Positions 1-7,234 of a DNA stretch of 18,058 nucleotides are shown piece after piece. How positions within the stretch are numbered: position 1 is the stretch's first letter; every line of letters starts with the position of its first letter. The position numbers were made by a program, and so were the translations under genes. The notes below the pieces were generated by a model. That model did not search any database and was not told the origin of the DNA. It was given only the letters and a program-made list of their open reading frames with translations. The stretch spans positions 1-18,058 of the forward strand of contig CAJKBW010000060.1 in assembly GCA_905198295.1 (NCBI GenBank), written 5' to 3'. Origin of the DNA: an uncultured Oscillospiraceae bacterium (GTDB taxonomy: Bacteria > Bacillota > Clostridia > Oscillospirales > Acutalibacteraceae).

Positions 1-12
1 GAGCAAAATGCC

Positions 13-1830
13 ATGCAGCGCTTTCGTCAATGGATCCGGCGTTTTTACAATCCCGGCAGCGTGCGCACGAGCATTCTGCTGTCCTTCATGGCGATCATCA
101 TTCTGGTGGTCTTTCTGCTGTCGCTGCTCTCTTACCGCCACACCATGCAGGACAGCCGCCGGACCGCCATCTCCTATACCGACCGCCTGCTCAGCGAAAT
201 CACCTACAGCATCGACGCCTATATCGGCAACATGAAAAGCACCGCCGATCTGGTCGGACGCAATTCGGATGTGCGCTCACTGCTGTCGCTGTACCAGACC
301 CGCGCCGAAACCGGCGAGGCGGATGAGACGGAAATCCGCCGGCTGCGCGAACGGGTGGCGGCACTGATGGAAACAGCAGCGAGCACCCGCAGCGATATCA
401 CCAACATCGCCGTTGTGTCCCGCAGCGGGGAGGTAGTACTCAGTGACCGCACCAAACAGGTCAATCCCTATGCGGATTTCATGGTCACCGACTGGTATCT
501 CCGTCCGCTGTCCTATACCAAAGATATCATCGTTTCCCCTTCGCACGTACAGAATCTGGTTCAGGGAGAATATCCCTGGGTCATCTCCATATCGAAAGCG
601 ATCACCGATCCGCTGACCGAGGCGGTCACCGGGGTACTGGTGGTGGATCTCAATTACAGTGCCATCGCCGGCATCTGCGAAAACGCCCAGATCGGCAGCG
701 GCGGATACATCTATCTGATCGACAGCCGCGGCAGCCTCATCTACCACAAACAGCAGCAGCTGATTCATGCCAATCTCAAAAGTGAATATATCCATGAAGT
801 GCTTGCCGTCAGGGAGCACGATGAGGCCTATCTGCTCAGAGAGGACGACCGCTCGGTCTATCTGCTGGATTACTCTTCACTAACGGACTGGACCGCGGTC
901 GGCGTGGTGAAAACCGAGGAACTGATTGACAAGCACGGCATGATTGTGTTTTTCGCGCTCATGGCCATCAGTGCTGTTTCGCTTGCCGCCGTAATGGCTG
1001 CGCTGATCTCCACCGCCATTACCCGGCCGATCAAACAGCTGGAAAGCACGATGCACGAGGTGGAGCAGGGCGATCTGTCGGTACATGCCGACACCTCGCT
1101 CAACAATGAAATCGGCCATCTCAGCCGCGCTTTCAACAGCATGGTGGAGCACACCAATGCCCTCATGGCACAGCGCGTGGAGGACGAAAAGGAAAAAAGG
1201 CACAGCGAGATCCGTGCCCTTCAAGCGCAGATCAACCCGCATTTCCTCTATAACACGCTCGATGCGATCATCTGGATGGCGGCCAGCGGCAAAAATGACG
1301 AGGTCATGGAGATGACCTCCGCGCTCGCCCGGCTGTTCCGCACCAGCATCTCCAGCGATCACCGTCTGGTGCCGCTATCGATGGAAAAGGAAAACATTCT
1401 CAGCTATCTGACCATCCAAAAAATGCGGTACGAGGATAAGCTGACCTATACGCTGGATATGCCGGAACGGTTCGATGCTTTTCTGCTGCCCAAGCTTATC
1501 CTTCAGCCGATTGTCGAAAACGCCATCTATCATGGACTCAAACCGCTGCCGGACGGCGGCATGGTGCATATCCATGCCTTGGAACGCGGCGGGTGCCTGG
1601 TGCTTTCAGTGGAAGACAACGGCGTCGGGATGGACGAGGAACAGATCCGCCGGCTGTTCCTCCAAAAGCCGCAGGACAGCCACGGCATTGGGGTCGTCAA
1701 TGTACACAGCCGCATCCGGCTGTTGTTTGGCGAACCTTACGGTCTGTTTTACTCCAGCCGCAGCGGCTGCGGTACCCGGGTGGAAATTCTCCTGCCGATG
1801 CTGACCGAAGAGAAGGAGGCGGAAGGATGA
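13..1830 (+). CDS. YesM/LytS-type membrane sensor histidine kinase
   Basis: A sensor kinase that would autophosphorylate on histidine and pass the phosphate to a YesN/AraC-type response regulator. Visible order: transmembrane segment at about residues 21-41, an extracytoplasmic sensory domain of the dCache kind (about 45-305), a second membrane segment (about 308-333), HAMP (about 335-385), then a His_kinase domain with the motif NPHFLYNTLD and phosphoacceptor candidate His410. The HATPase domain has an N box (VENAIYHG, 501-508), a G1 box (DNGVGM, 535-540) and a G2 box (GIGVVNVHSRI, 558-568). The length of 605 aa is usual for this family. The frame stays open to the left edge, so a start outside the window cannot be excluded; the ATG at 13 has a GAG about 9 nt upstream. 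The stop overlaps the start of the next gene (ATGA), so the two are translationally coupled. The kinase class is certain; the ligand is unknown. Confidence 0.93.
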   Translation: MQRFRQWIRRFYNPGSVRTSILLSFMAIIILVVFLLSLLSYRHTMQDSRRTAISYTDRLLSEITYSIDAYIGNMKSTADLVGRNSDVRSLLSLYQTRAETGEADETEIRRLRERVAALMETAASTRSDITNIAVVSRSGEVVLSDRTKQVNPYADFMVTDWYLRPLSYTKDIIVSPSHVQNLVQGEYPWVISISKAITDPLTEAVTGVLVVDLNYSAIAGICENAQIGSGGYIYLIDSRGSLIYHKQQQLIHANLKSEYIHEVLAVREHDEAYLLREDDRSVYLLDYSSLTDWTAVGVVKTEELIDKHGMIVFFALMAISAVSLAAVMAALISTAITRPIKQLESTMHEVEQGDLSVHADTSLNNEIGHLSRAFNSMVEHTNALMAQRVEDEKEKRHSEIRALQAQINPHFLYNTLDAIIWMAASGKNDEVMEMTSALARLFRTSISSDHRLVPLSMEKENILSYLTIQKMRYEDKLTYTLDMPERFDAFLLPKLILQPIVENAIYHGLKPLPDGGMVHIHALERGGCLVLSVEDNGVGMDEEQIRRLFLQKPQDSHGIGVVNVHSRIRLLFGEPYGLFYSSRSGCGTRVEILLPMLTEEKEAEG

Positions 1831-2810
1831 AGCGACATCACTATCTGACGATAACCGCGCTGGTTCTGTGCGTCGTCGGCTTCACGCTGCTGCTGTCTCT
1901 GCGCAGCGACGTCTTTTCGTCGGGAAAATCCCCGTACAAACTGGAAATCATTCTCAAAGCCCGCTCCAACCCGCCGGATTTCTGGCGTATTGTGGAGCAG
2001 GGCGTCAGCAGCGCCGCCGAAGAATACGGCGTCCAGTGTACCGTCACCGGTGCGGTAACCGAGCAGGATATTGACGGGCAGATTGCTTTGGTAGAAGAAG
2101 CTATTGCCCGCCGGCCCAACGCAATCATCCTTGCGGCCAGCGATCCCGAACGGCTGGTCCCAGTATGTCAAAAGGCTGTGGAGCTGGGAATCCGGCTGAT
2201 CACCGTGGACAGCGACGTCCATTATGACGGACGTGCCGCCTTCGTAGGCACCGACAACCGCGAACTCGGCCGCAAGCTGGCCGGACAGGTGGACCGGATA
2301 GCCGGCACACAGGCGGCATTTGGCGTAATCGGCCATGTTCCCACTTCCACCACAGCGGTCGAGCGGTTCGCTGGTCTGATGGAGAAGGCCGTCAATGCCG
2401 AAATCCGGCTGGCCGGCATTGAATACTGCAACAGCGATTCGGACCTGTCCAGACAGCAGACCATCCGGATGCTCAGTGAACACCCCGAAATCCGCTGCAT
2501 GGTGGGGCTGAACGAGAGCTCCGCCATTGGCATCGCCGAGGCGCTCGAGGAACTCGGACTTAATCATCAGGTGGCATTGATCTCCTGTGACAGCTCCAGC
2601 CAGCAGATTCAGTCTCTCGAAAGCGGAACCATTCAGGCTGTCGTGATTCAGAACCCTTTCAATATGGGATACATCGCTGTGCGAACCGCCGTCGACCTGC
2701 TGCGCAGCAAAACTGTACCGGATGTTTTCGATACCGGCAGCATCGTTATCCCGCGTGAAGAAATGTATACGCCGGATAACCAGAAGCGCCTTTTCCCCTT
2801 CATTTCCTGA
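1827..2810 (+). CDS. Membrane-anchored periplasmic-binding-type (sugar-binding-like) sensor protein
   Basis: A 327-aa protein with one N-terminal hydrophobic segment (about residues 8-25) followed by a Peripla_BP_4/LacI-type ligand-binding fold. Features include an opening strand LEIILKAR, an EQGVSSAAEEYG helix, IILAASDPERL, ITVDSD, a VGTDNRELGRKLAG stretch and a closing VVIQNPFNMGYIAV segment. There is no convincing lipobox: the only early Cys follows LVL. It is therefore more likely a membrane-anchored extracellular domain than a lipoprotein. The ATG at 1827 was chosen because AAGGAGG lies at 1813-1819 and it overlaps the kinase stop; an upstream in-frame ATG at 1593 lies deep inside the kinase gene. 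In Clostridia similar proteins (the XylFII-LytS-YesN type) present the ligand to the adjacent YesM/LytS kinase. No permease or ABC ATPase is adjacent, which favours sensing over transport. Confidence 0.85.
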   Translation: MKRHHYLTITALVLCVVGFTLLLSLRSDVFSSGKSPYKLEIILKARSNPPDFWRIVEQGVSSAAEEYGVQCTVTGAVTEQDIDGQIALVEEAIARRPNAIILAASDPERLVPVCQKAVELGIRLITVDSDVHYDGRAAFVGTDNRELGRKLAGQVDRIAGTQAAFGVIGHVPTSTTAVERFAGLMEKAVNAEIRLAGIEYCNSDSDLSRQQTIRMLSEHPEIRCMVGLNESSAIGIAEALEELGLNHQVALISCDSSSQQIQSLESGTIQAVVIQNPFNMGYIAVRTAVDLLRSKTVPDVFDTGSIVIPREEMYTPDNQKRLFPFIS

Positions 2811-2815
2811 TTCCT

Positions 2816-2832
2816 CGGCGGGGTTGCCGCCG
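2816..2832 (+). terminator. Weak terminator-like hairpin after the sensor operon
   Basis: A 6-bp GC stem (CGGCGG/CCGCCG) with a 5-nt loop begins 5 nt after the stop codon. No T run follows directly; the nearest is TTTT at 2847-2850. It may stabilise the 3' end or act only as a poor terminator. Confidence 0.3.
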
Positions 2833-2875
2833 GATGACATCGAAAATTTTGGGCATCTTGTATTTTTGTTCCCGG

Positions 2876-2905
2876 TTAGACATAATTTGTTCAGAATTTT
2901 ATGCT
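2876..2905 (+). promoter_or_regulatory. Probable sigma-A promoter of citrate synthase
   Basis: TTAGAC (2876-2881) and TATGCT (2900-2905) are separated by 18 bp in an AT-rich patch. An alternative -10, TAAAAT at 2905-2910, lacks a well-spaced -35. It is the best promoter candidate between the two genes. Confidence 0.45.
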
Positions 2906-2910
2906 AAAAT

Positions 2911-3080
2911 AAAAGTCTATATTGTATGCGGCGGAAAGACGCATTCTCAGCAGACTGCACCGCGGGCACACGCGGCAGACAGACGGGAAGCGGACGCCGG
3001 CGGCACTGTTCCTTCCGGCCCTGCGGCATTTTGCCCCTGCATCCGCTGAAGGCAACCCTGTGTCAGAAAGGAAGATGTCT
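2911..3080 (+). promoter_or_regulatory. Long, foldable 5' leader of citrate synthase
   Basis: About 170 nt lie between the probable promoter and the start codon. A CCGCG/CGCGG hairpin is at 2960-2975. A longer stem pairs AGCGGA (2989-2994) with TCCGCT (3042-3047), continued after a mismatch by GC (2996-2997) with GC (3039-3040). Inside it GGCA/TGCC (3025-3035) forms a small hairpin. No known riboswitch class was recognised, and there is no T-box sequence or convincing leader peptide. Confidence 0.35.
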
Positions 3081-4445
3081 ATGCCAAACACGAATTATTC
3101 CGAAATCACCCCCGCCATCCGCCGGTTGGCGGATCAATGCATCAGCGATGGTGCGATTGATCCGGAGCTGTATACCAAGCATCAGGTCAACCGGGGACTT
3201 CGCGATCTTCAGGGGCGCGGCGTGTTGGCTGGCCTGACCGAAATTTCCGAGATTCAATCCAGTCAGAAGATCAATGGTGAATCGGTCCCCTGCGAGGGCA
3301 AGCTGTTTTACCGCGGGATCGATGTGGAAGATATCGTCGGCGGTTTTGTCAAGGAGCAGCGCTTCGGATTTGAAGAAACCGTTTATCTGTTGCTGTTCGG
3401 TCATCTGCCAAGCCATGAGGAGCTGACCGATTTCCAGCAGATCCTGTCCGACTACCGCACCCTGCCCACCAGCTTTGTGCGCGATATCATTATGAAAGCG
3501 CCCAGCCGCGACATGATGAACACACTCGCGCGCAGCGTGCTGACACTGTATTCCTACGACGAGAACGCCAACGACATCAGCATCCCGAACGTCCTGCGGC
3601 AATGCCTGCAGCTGATCGCCCTGTTCCCGCTGCTGTCGGTTTACGGCTATCAGGCGTACAGCCACTATCACGACGGCAACAGCCTGTACATTCACAATCC
3701 GCTGCCTGAACTGTCCACGGCAGAAAACATCCTGCGTATCCTGCGTCCGGACAGCCAGTACAGCCAACTGGAAGCGCATATCCTGGATCTCGCTCTGGTG
3801 CTGCACGCCGAACACGGCGGCGGCAACAATTCCACCTTCACGACCCACGTCGTCTCCTCCTCCGGCACCGATACCTATTCGGTCATTGCCGCGTCTCTCG
3901 GCTCGCTCAAGGGGCCCAAGCACGGCGGTGCCAACATCAAGGTGGTGCAGATGTTCGAGGATATGAAGGCGTGCCTGCCCGACTGGAGCGACGATGAGGC
4001 CATCTGCGCGCATCTGCGCAAGCTGCTCCACAAGGAGGCGTTCGACCATTCCGGATTGATTTACGGCATGGGACACGCGGTGTATTCCCTGTCGGATCCG
4101 CGGGCGAACATATTCAAGAAATTTGTCAAAAACCTTTCGGAGGAAAAGGGTCTGGAAGCGGAATACGATCTGTATGCCCGCGTGGAACGCCTTGCTCCGC
4201 AGGTAATCGCCGACGAACGCCGGATTTATAAAGGCGTCAGTGCCAACATCGACTTTTACAGCGGTTTCGTGTACAGTATGCTGAATCTGCCTACCGAGTT
4301 GTACACCCCCATTTTCGCCATCTCCCGCATTGCGGGCTGGAGTGCCCACCGCATCGAGGAGCTGGTGAATGCCGGCAAAATCATCCGTCCCGCTTACCTC
4401 AACGTTGCGCCGCGCCGCGAATACGTGCCGATCGACCAGCGGTAA
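3081..4445 (+). CDS. gltA: Citrate synthase (Si-type)
   Basis: Condenses acetyl-CoA with oxaloacetate to citrate, the entry step to the oxidative TCA branch and 2-oxoglutarate/glutamate synthesis. The 454-aa protein has every expected active-site motif: LHAEHGGGNNSTF (241-253, oxaloacetate-binding His), GPKHGGAN with His281, GMGHAVYS with His332, and DFYSG with Asp391, corresponding to the classic His-His-Asp catalytic set. The N-terminal extension of about 70 residues before CEGKLFYRGIDVEDI is usual in the long clostridial form. ATG 3081 is preferred over ATG 3075 because AGGAAG at 3069-3074 gives a normal 6-nt spacing. A longer frame from 2922 has no ribosome binding site and unlike sequence. 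It forms a single-gene unit. 2-methylcitrate synthase is the main alternative, but no prp genes are nearby. Confidence 0.95.
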   Translation: MPNTNYSEITPAIRRLADQCISDGAIDPELYTKHQVNRGLRDLQGRGVLAGLTEISEIQSSQKINGESVPCEGKLFYRGIDVEDIVGGFVKEQRFGFEETVYLLLFGHLPSHEELTDFQQILSDYRTLPTSFVRDIIMKAPSRDMMNTLARSVLTLYSYDENANDISIPNVLRQCLQLIALFPLLSVYGYQAYSHYHDGNSLYIHNPLPELSTAENILRILRPDSQYSQLEAHILDLALVLHAEHGGGNNSTFTTHVVSSSGTDTYSVIAASLGSLKGPKHGGANIKVVQMFEDMKACLPDWSDDEAICAHLRKLLHKEAFDHSGLIYGMGHAVYSLSDPRANIFKKFVKNLSEEKGLEAEYDLYARVERLAPQVIADERRIYKGVSANIDFYSGFVYSMLNLPTELYTPIFAISRIAGWSAHRIEELVNAGKIIRPAYLNVAPRREYVPIDQR

Positions 4446-4453
4446 AATGCAGC

Positions 4454-4486
4454 AAACGGCTCTCTGCCAAAAGCAGAGAGCCGTTT
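4454..4486. terminator. Strong terminator hairpin after citrate synthase, possibly bidirectional
   Basis: A perfect 14-bp stem (AAACGGCTCTCTGC with its complement) surrounds a 5-nt loop (4468-4472) and starts 8 nt after the stop codon. T-rich sequence follows modestly on both strands (TTTCAGCTT on plus, a TTTT 8 nt after the stem on minus). It can serve citrate synthase and the convergent glycerate kinase operon. Confidence 0.8.
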
Positions 4487-4491
4487 CAGCT

Positions 4492-4663
4492 TGCCGAAAA
4501 AGTCCGGTTTATGCCGTCCTTTTCCCCACTTTTTGTCGCCTGCGGGCGGATTTATCCGCTTCTCTTAACGGGGAGTGGGCTTCGAGGCCTGCTTACGCAG
4601 CCTCGACGAGTTCTACCATCAGCGGAACATCTCCCCTGCCGGGAGAATATGCCTTTTTCGGCA
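4492..4663 (-). ncRNA. Candidate structured RNA element, unassigned
   Basis: A 172-bp stretch of the 260-bp convergent gap is closed by an 11-bp perfect inverted repeat: TGCCGAAAAAG (4492-4502) with CTTTTTCGGCA (4653-4663). Inside are four further helices: TCTCCC/GGGAGA (4630-4646); TCGAGG-CTGC/GCAG-CCTCGA with a one-base bulge (4582-4606); CCCACT/AGTGGG (4525-4530 with 4574-4579); and, enclosed by the last, GCGGA/TCCGC (4546-4559). On the minus strand the loop of the 10-bp helix reads GTAA, a GNRA tetraloop, which favours that strand. The citrate synthase terminator separates it from the plus-strand gene, so it probably belongs to the 3' part of the glycerate kinase transcript or is a separate minus-strand RNA. 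A weak promoter (TTGCGG, 17 bp, TAAAAC; 4704-4732) exists at the end of that gene. I could not assign a family; raiA-type and 6S RNA models should be tested. A short mobile repeat is the other reading. Confidence 0.5.
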
Positions 4664-4706
4664 GTCTCAAACGGCGCTGACGGCGATTTTTCCAGTGCTT
4701 TATGTT

Positions 4707-5855
4707 TTAAAAACCCATCCGCCGTCCCGCAAGCAGCAGGCGCATTGCCCGCTCCACTGCAGCTTCCAGCAGACCGGCCGCTTCGGTCATCGCCCGCTCA
4801 AGCGGCATGATGCTGTCCACCAGTGACAGCATACCGTCCACACCGCAGGCGTACAGCCCCTCCGCTCCGGCGCCGATGCTGCCGCCGACCGCAATCACCG
4901 GCATATCCGGCCGCACGGCTTTCGCATGAGCGGCCACGCCGGCCGGCACCTTACCGTTGACCGACTGCCCATCCAATCGGCCCTCCCCGGTGAATACGGC
5001 GCAGGCGCCTTCCGCCAGCTGATCGAATCCCACCGCCTGCAGTACCGTTTCGATGCCCGGGCGCATCTGCGCGCCGCAGAAGGCCAGCAGTCCCGCGCCC
5101 AGTCCGCCGGCCGCACCGGCGCCCGGCAGCTGCGCCACATCTTTTCCCAGCTGCCGCTGTATTACTTCCGCATACCGTGCCAGTGCTTTATCCAGCAAAG
5201 CGGCCATCGGCGCATCCGCGCCTTTCTGCGGGCCATATACTGCCGACGCGCCCTGAGGTCCGCACAGCGGGTTGGTCACATCGCACGCGACCGTAATGGA
5301 AGCCTCCTGCACCCGTTTGTCCCAGCCGGCCAGATCAATATGCTCCAGCCGTTCCAACGCTGCGCCGCCCGGTGCAAGCTCTTTTCCGGCAGCATCCAGA
5401 AACCGGGCACCGAGCGCCTGCATCATGCCGGCACCACCGTCATTCGTCGCCGAACCGCCGATCCCGAGCAAAATTTTCCGACAACCGGCATCCAGCATGG
5501 CACGCAGCAGCTCTCCCGTACCATAGGAGGTCGCCCGCAGCGGATCCAGGCGCTCCCGCGGGATCAGCGTAATCCCGCTCGCCTGTGCCATCTCCATAAC
5601 TCCGGTGCCGTCCGGCAGACGCAGCCAGACCGCCTGCACCGGATCCCCCAGCGGACCGGTTACCTGTACGGTATACCGCTCCCCGCCGGCTGCAGCATAA
5701 AACGCCTCGGTGGTCCCCTCTCCGCCGTCCGCTACCGGCAGCTGCACCACCTGCGCATCCGGCATCACCCGGCGGATACCCGCCGCCATGCTCTGCGCAA
5801 CCTGCACCGCCGTCAGACTTCCTTTATAGGAATCCGGTGCTGCCACAATCTTCAT
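4707..5855 (-). CDS. glxK: Glycerate 2-kinase (GarK/GlxK family)
   Basis: Phosphorylates D-glycerate, in this family normally to 2-phosphoglycerate, feeding lower glycolysis in the cytoplasm. The 382-aa length is typical. Family motifs are intact: MKIVAAPDSYKGSL at the N terminus, ADGGEGT (42-48), LGIGGSATNDGGAGM (130-144), GAAGGLGAGLLAF (247-259) and TGEGRLDGQSVNGKVP (289-304). The ATG at 5855 is preferred over one 24 nt upstream because an AGGAAAGGG box precedes it and the family begins with this MKI sequence. It is the last gene of a four-gene minus-strand operon, 24 nt after the lipoprotein gene. No glyoxylate, tartronate or sugar-acid genes accompany it, so the glycerate source is not shown. 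Confidence 0.95.
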   Translation of the reverse strand: MKIVAAPDSYKGSLTAVQVAQSMAAGIRRVMPDAQVVQLPVADGGEGTTEAFYAAAGGERYTVQVTGPLGDPVQAVWLRLPDGTGVMEMAQASGITLIPRERLDPLRATSYGTGELLRAMLDAGCRKILLGIGGSATNDGGAGMMQALGARFLDAAGKELAPGGAALERLEHIDLAGWDKRVQEASITVACDVTNPLCGPQGASAVYGPQKGADAPMAALLDKALARYAEVIQRQLGKDVAQLPGAGAAGGLGAGLLAFCGAQMRPGIETVLQAVGFDQLAEGACAVFTGEGRLDGQSVNGKVPAGVAAHAKAVRPDMPVIAVGGSIGAGAEGLYACGVDGMLSLVDSIMPLERAMTEAAGLLEAAVERAMRLLLAGRRMGF

Positions 5856-5879
5856 GGTCGTATCCCTTTCCTCAGGCAC

Positions 5880-6839
5880 TTATATAGTCTGAACATCAGA
5901 GGATATAACGAATGCCTCCGGATACAGCTGCCCGGCCACGAATTGCGCCGCCTGCGCCATCCGTTTTCCCTGCCGTTCAAACACAGCGGCATCCACGCCG
6001 TAAACGCGGCCGTTCTGCACCGCCGGAGAGGAGGCATATATTTCCGCCGACTTCACGGTATCCACCAGCTCTTCCGGGCAGAAGATCACCTCTGCCTGTA
6101 CAGCCATATCGGCGCTGATTGTCCAGCCGGTATCCTCTGCCGCCGCATTGACGGCACCGGCCTTTTCCAGCAATACGCCGATCAGCGTATCTCCGGTGGC
6201 GGCACTGCCGCTTCCGTCGGCAGCATACAGCGCCTTTAGCGTACCGGCGTTATCGCCGAGCATCTGTGCGATTCGCTTCATCGGTGCCTCCACTGCCGAC
6301 GCAAAAAACGCATCCGCTTTTTCCGGACCGGTCTCCGCGCCGGCGAATGCTTTGCCGACAGCCTCGTACATCTCCGCAAGCGTATCCCAGTCGGATGCCG
6401 CCGGGATCACCAGCACCTTAACGCCGCGCTCTTCAAACAGCCGCGCCAGCTCCTCGGCCGGCTCGCTCTGCATCAGCACAAAATCCGGCTGCAATTCGGC
6501 AATGGCCTCCACATCCGGCATCAGCATACCGCCCACAGCGGGCAGTGATGCAACGGCTTCCGGATAATCGCATTCCTCCGCACGGCCACACAGTGCAGCC
6601 GCCAGTTCCATATCGCTTACCACCTCTGCCAGCGACGGCGACAGCACCACTACCTTCTGCGGTACCGTTTCAATGGTCAGCCCGTTGACCTCCACCGGAA
6701 AATCCGCCGGCGAATCCGCCGAAATGGCCGGTTCCTGCGACTCTTCCGTTTCCGAAGCATCCGGCTTTTTCCGGCAGCCGGAAAACATGGCTATACCGAA
6801 CAGCAAAACCGCCGCCCAGGCCCAAATCGCTTTTTTCAT
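5880..6839 (-). CDS. BtuF/FepB-like ABC substrate-binding lipoprotein
   Basis: A 319-aa secreted lipoprotein of the Peripla_BP_2 class that binds cobalamin, ferric siderophores or haem. The signal peptide is short (MKKAIWAWAAVLLFGIAMFSGC) with acylation candidate Cys22, followed by a low-complexity acidic/Ser linker (about 23-45). The binding fold follows: VVVLSPSLAEVVSDM, ALCGRAEECDYP, VGGMLMPDVEAIAELQPDFVLMQ, then a long interlobe helix and the second lobe. The spacing of these segments matches BtuF/FepB-like proteins. The start is supported by AAAGGAAGG about 10 nt upstream. No permease or ATPase gene lies in the operon, so it must share a transporter elsewhere or serve as an accessory binder. 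The ligand cannot be decided from sequence alone. Confidence 0.87.
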   Translation of the reverse strand: MKKAIWAWAAVLLFGIAMFSGCRKKPDASETEESQEPAISADSPADFPVEVNGLTIETVPQKVVVLSPSLAEVVSDMELAAALCGRAEECDYPEAVASLPAVGGMLMPDVEAIAELQPDFVLMQSEPAEELARLFEERGVKVLVIPAASDWDTLAEMYEAVGKAFAGAETGPEKADAFFASAVEAPMKRIAQMLGDNAGTLKALYAADGSGSAATGDTLIGVLLEKAGAVNAAAEDTGWTISADMAVQAEVIFCPEELVDTVKSAEIYASSPAVQNGRVYGVDAAVFERQGKRMAQAAQFVAGQLYPEAFVISSDVQTI

Positions 6840-6855
6840 ATCGTCAGCCTTCCTT

Positions 6856-7206
6856 TCAGCGATAATATTTGTAGTATGCCACCACCGTCACGGTTTCGTT
6901 CACCGGCACCGCTGCATGGCGCACACAGCGGTTGACACCGGTCACCACGACGCCGTCCAGGCTCATCAGCTCGCCGCATTTGGCGCTCTCTTTGTCGCAG
7001 CGGAACACCTCAGTGCCGTCGCAGACAATCACAATATCCTCATGCAAAGCGTTGATCCGTCCCGTTTTGCCCAGCACCGTTTCGACCGGGCCACCGCCCT
7101 CATCGACGCCGCGCAGGGTCACATATTTAAGCTCCCGCCCGTCCAGCCGCTCGATGGTCCGAATGTCGGCGGAATCCTCTTTTTTCCGGCGGGTAAACCA
7201 TCCCAT
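6856..7206 (-). CDS. Small protein of unknown function in the DUF815 operon
   Basis: A 116-aa protein I do not recognise. It opens with a short basic/aromatic stretch (MGWFTRRKKED), has no membrane segment or signal peptide, and looks like a compact beta-rich domain, with alternating strands such as ELKYVTLRGV, EDIVIVCDGTEVFRC and ETVTVVAYYKYYR. Three Cys (about 62, 70 and 77) lie within 16 residues, with a fourth at 94. ATG 7206 is taken because it leaves a 28-nt gap after the upstream gene; a GTG two codons earlier (7212) has better spacing to the AAAGGA box and is an equal alternative. It is co-transcribed between the DUF815 ATPase and the binding lipoprotein, 16 nt before the latter. The coding call is firm from position and composition; function is open. 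Confidence 0.72.
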   Translation of the reverse strand: MGWFTRRKKEDSADIRTIERLDGRELKYVTLRGVDEGGGPVETVLGKTGRINALHEDIVIVCDGTEVFRCDKESAKCGELMSLDGVVVTGVNRCVRHAAVPVNETVTVVAYYKYYR

Positions 7207-7234
7207 CGTCACAGTCCATCCTTTCCGTCTGCGT

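Noticed and set aside
1593..1826. Upstream extension of the binding-protein gene to ATG 1593
   Set aside because: It lies inside the kinase gene in another frame; AAGGAGG and the ATGA overlap fix the start at 1827.
2922..3080. Upstream extension of citrate synthase
   Set aside because: The translated segment is Arg/Ala-rich with no family similarity and no ribosome binding site; AGGAAG fixes 3081.
4487..4706. Insertion-sequence end or MITE as the explanation of the inverted repeat
   Set aside because: No target-site duplication is visible next to TGCCGAAAAAG/CTTTTTCGGCA and no second copy occurs in the window. It is kept only as an alternative to the RNA reading.
6840..6855. Cobalamin riboswitch before the BtuF-like gene
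   Set aside because: Only 16 nt separate it from the preceding gene, and no B12-box sequence was found in the operon leader.
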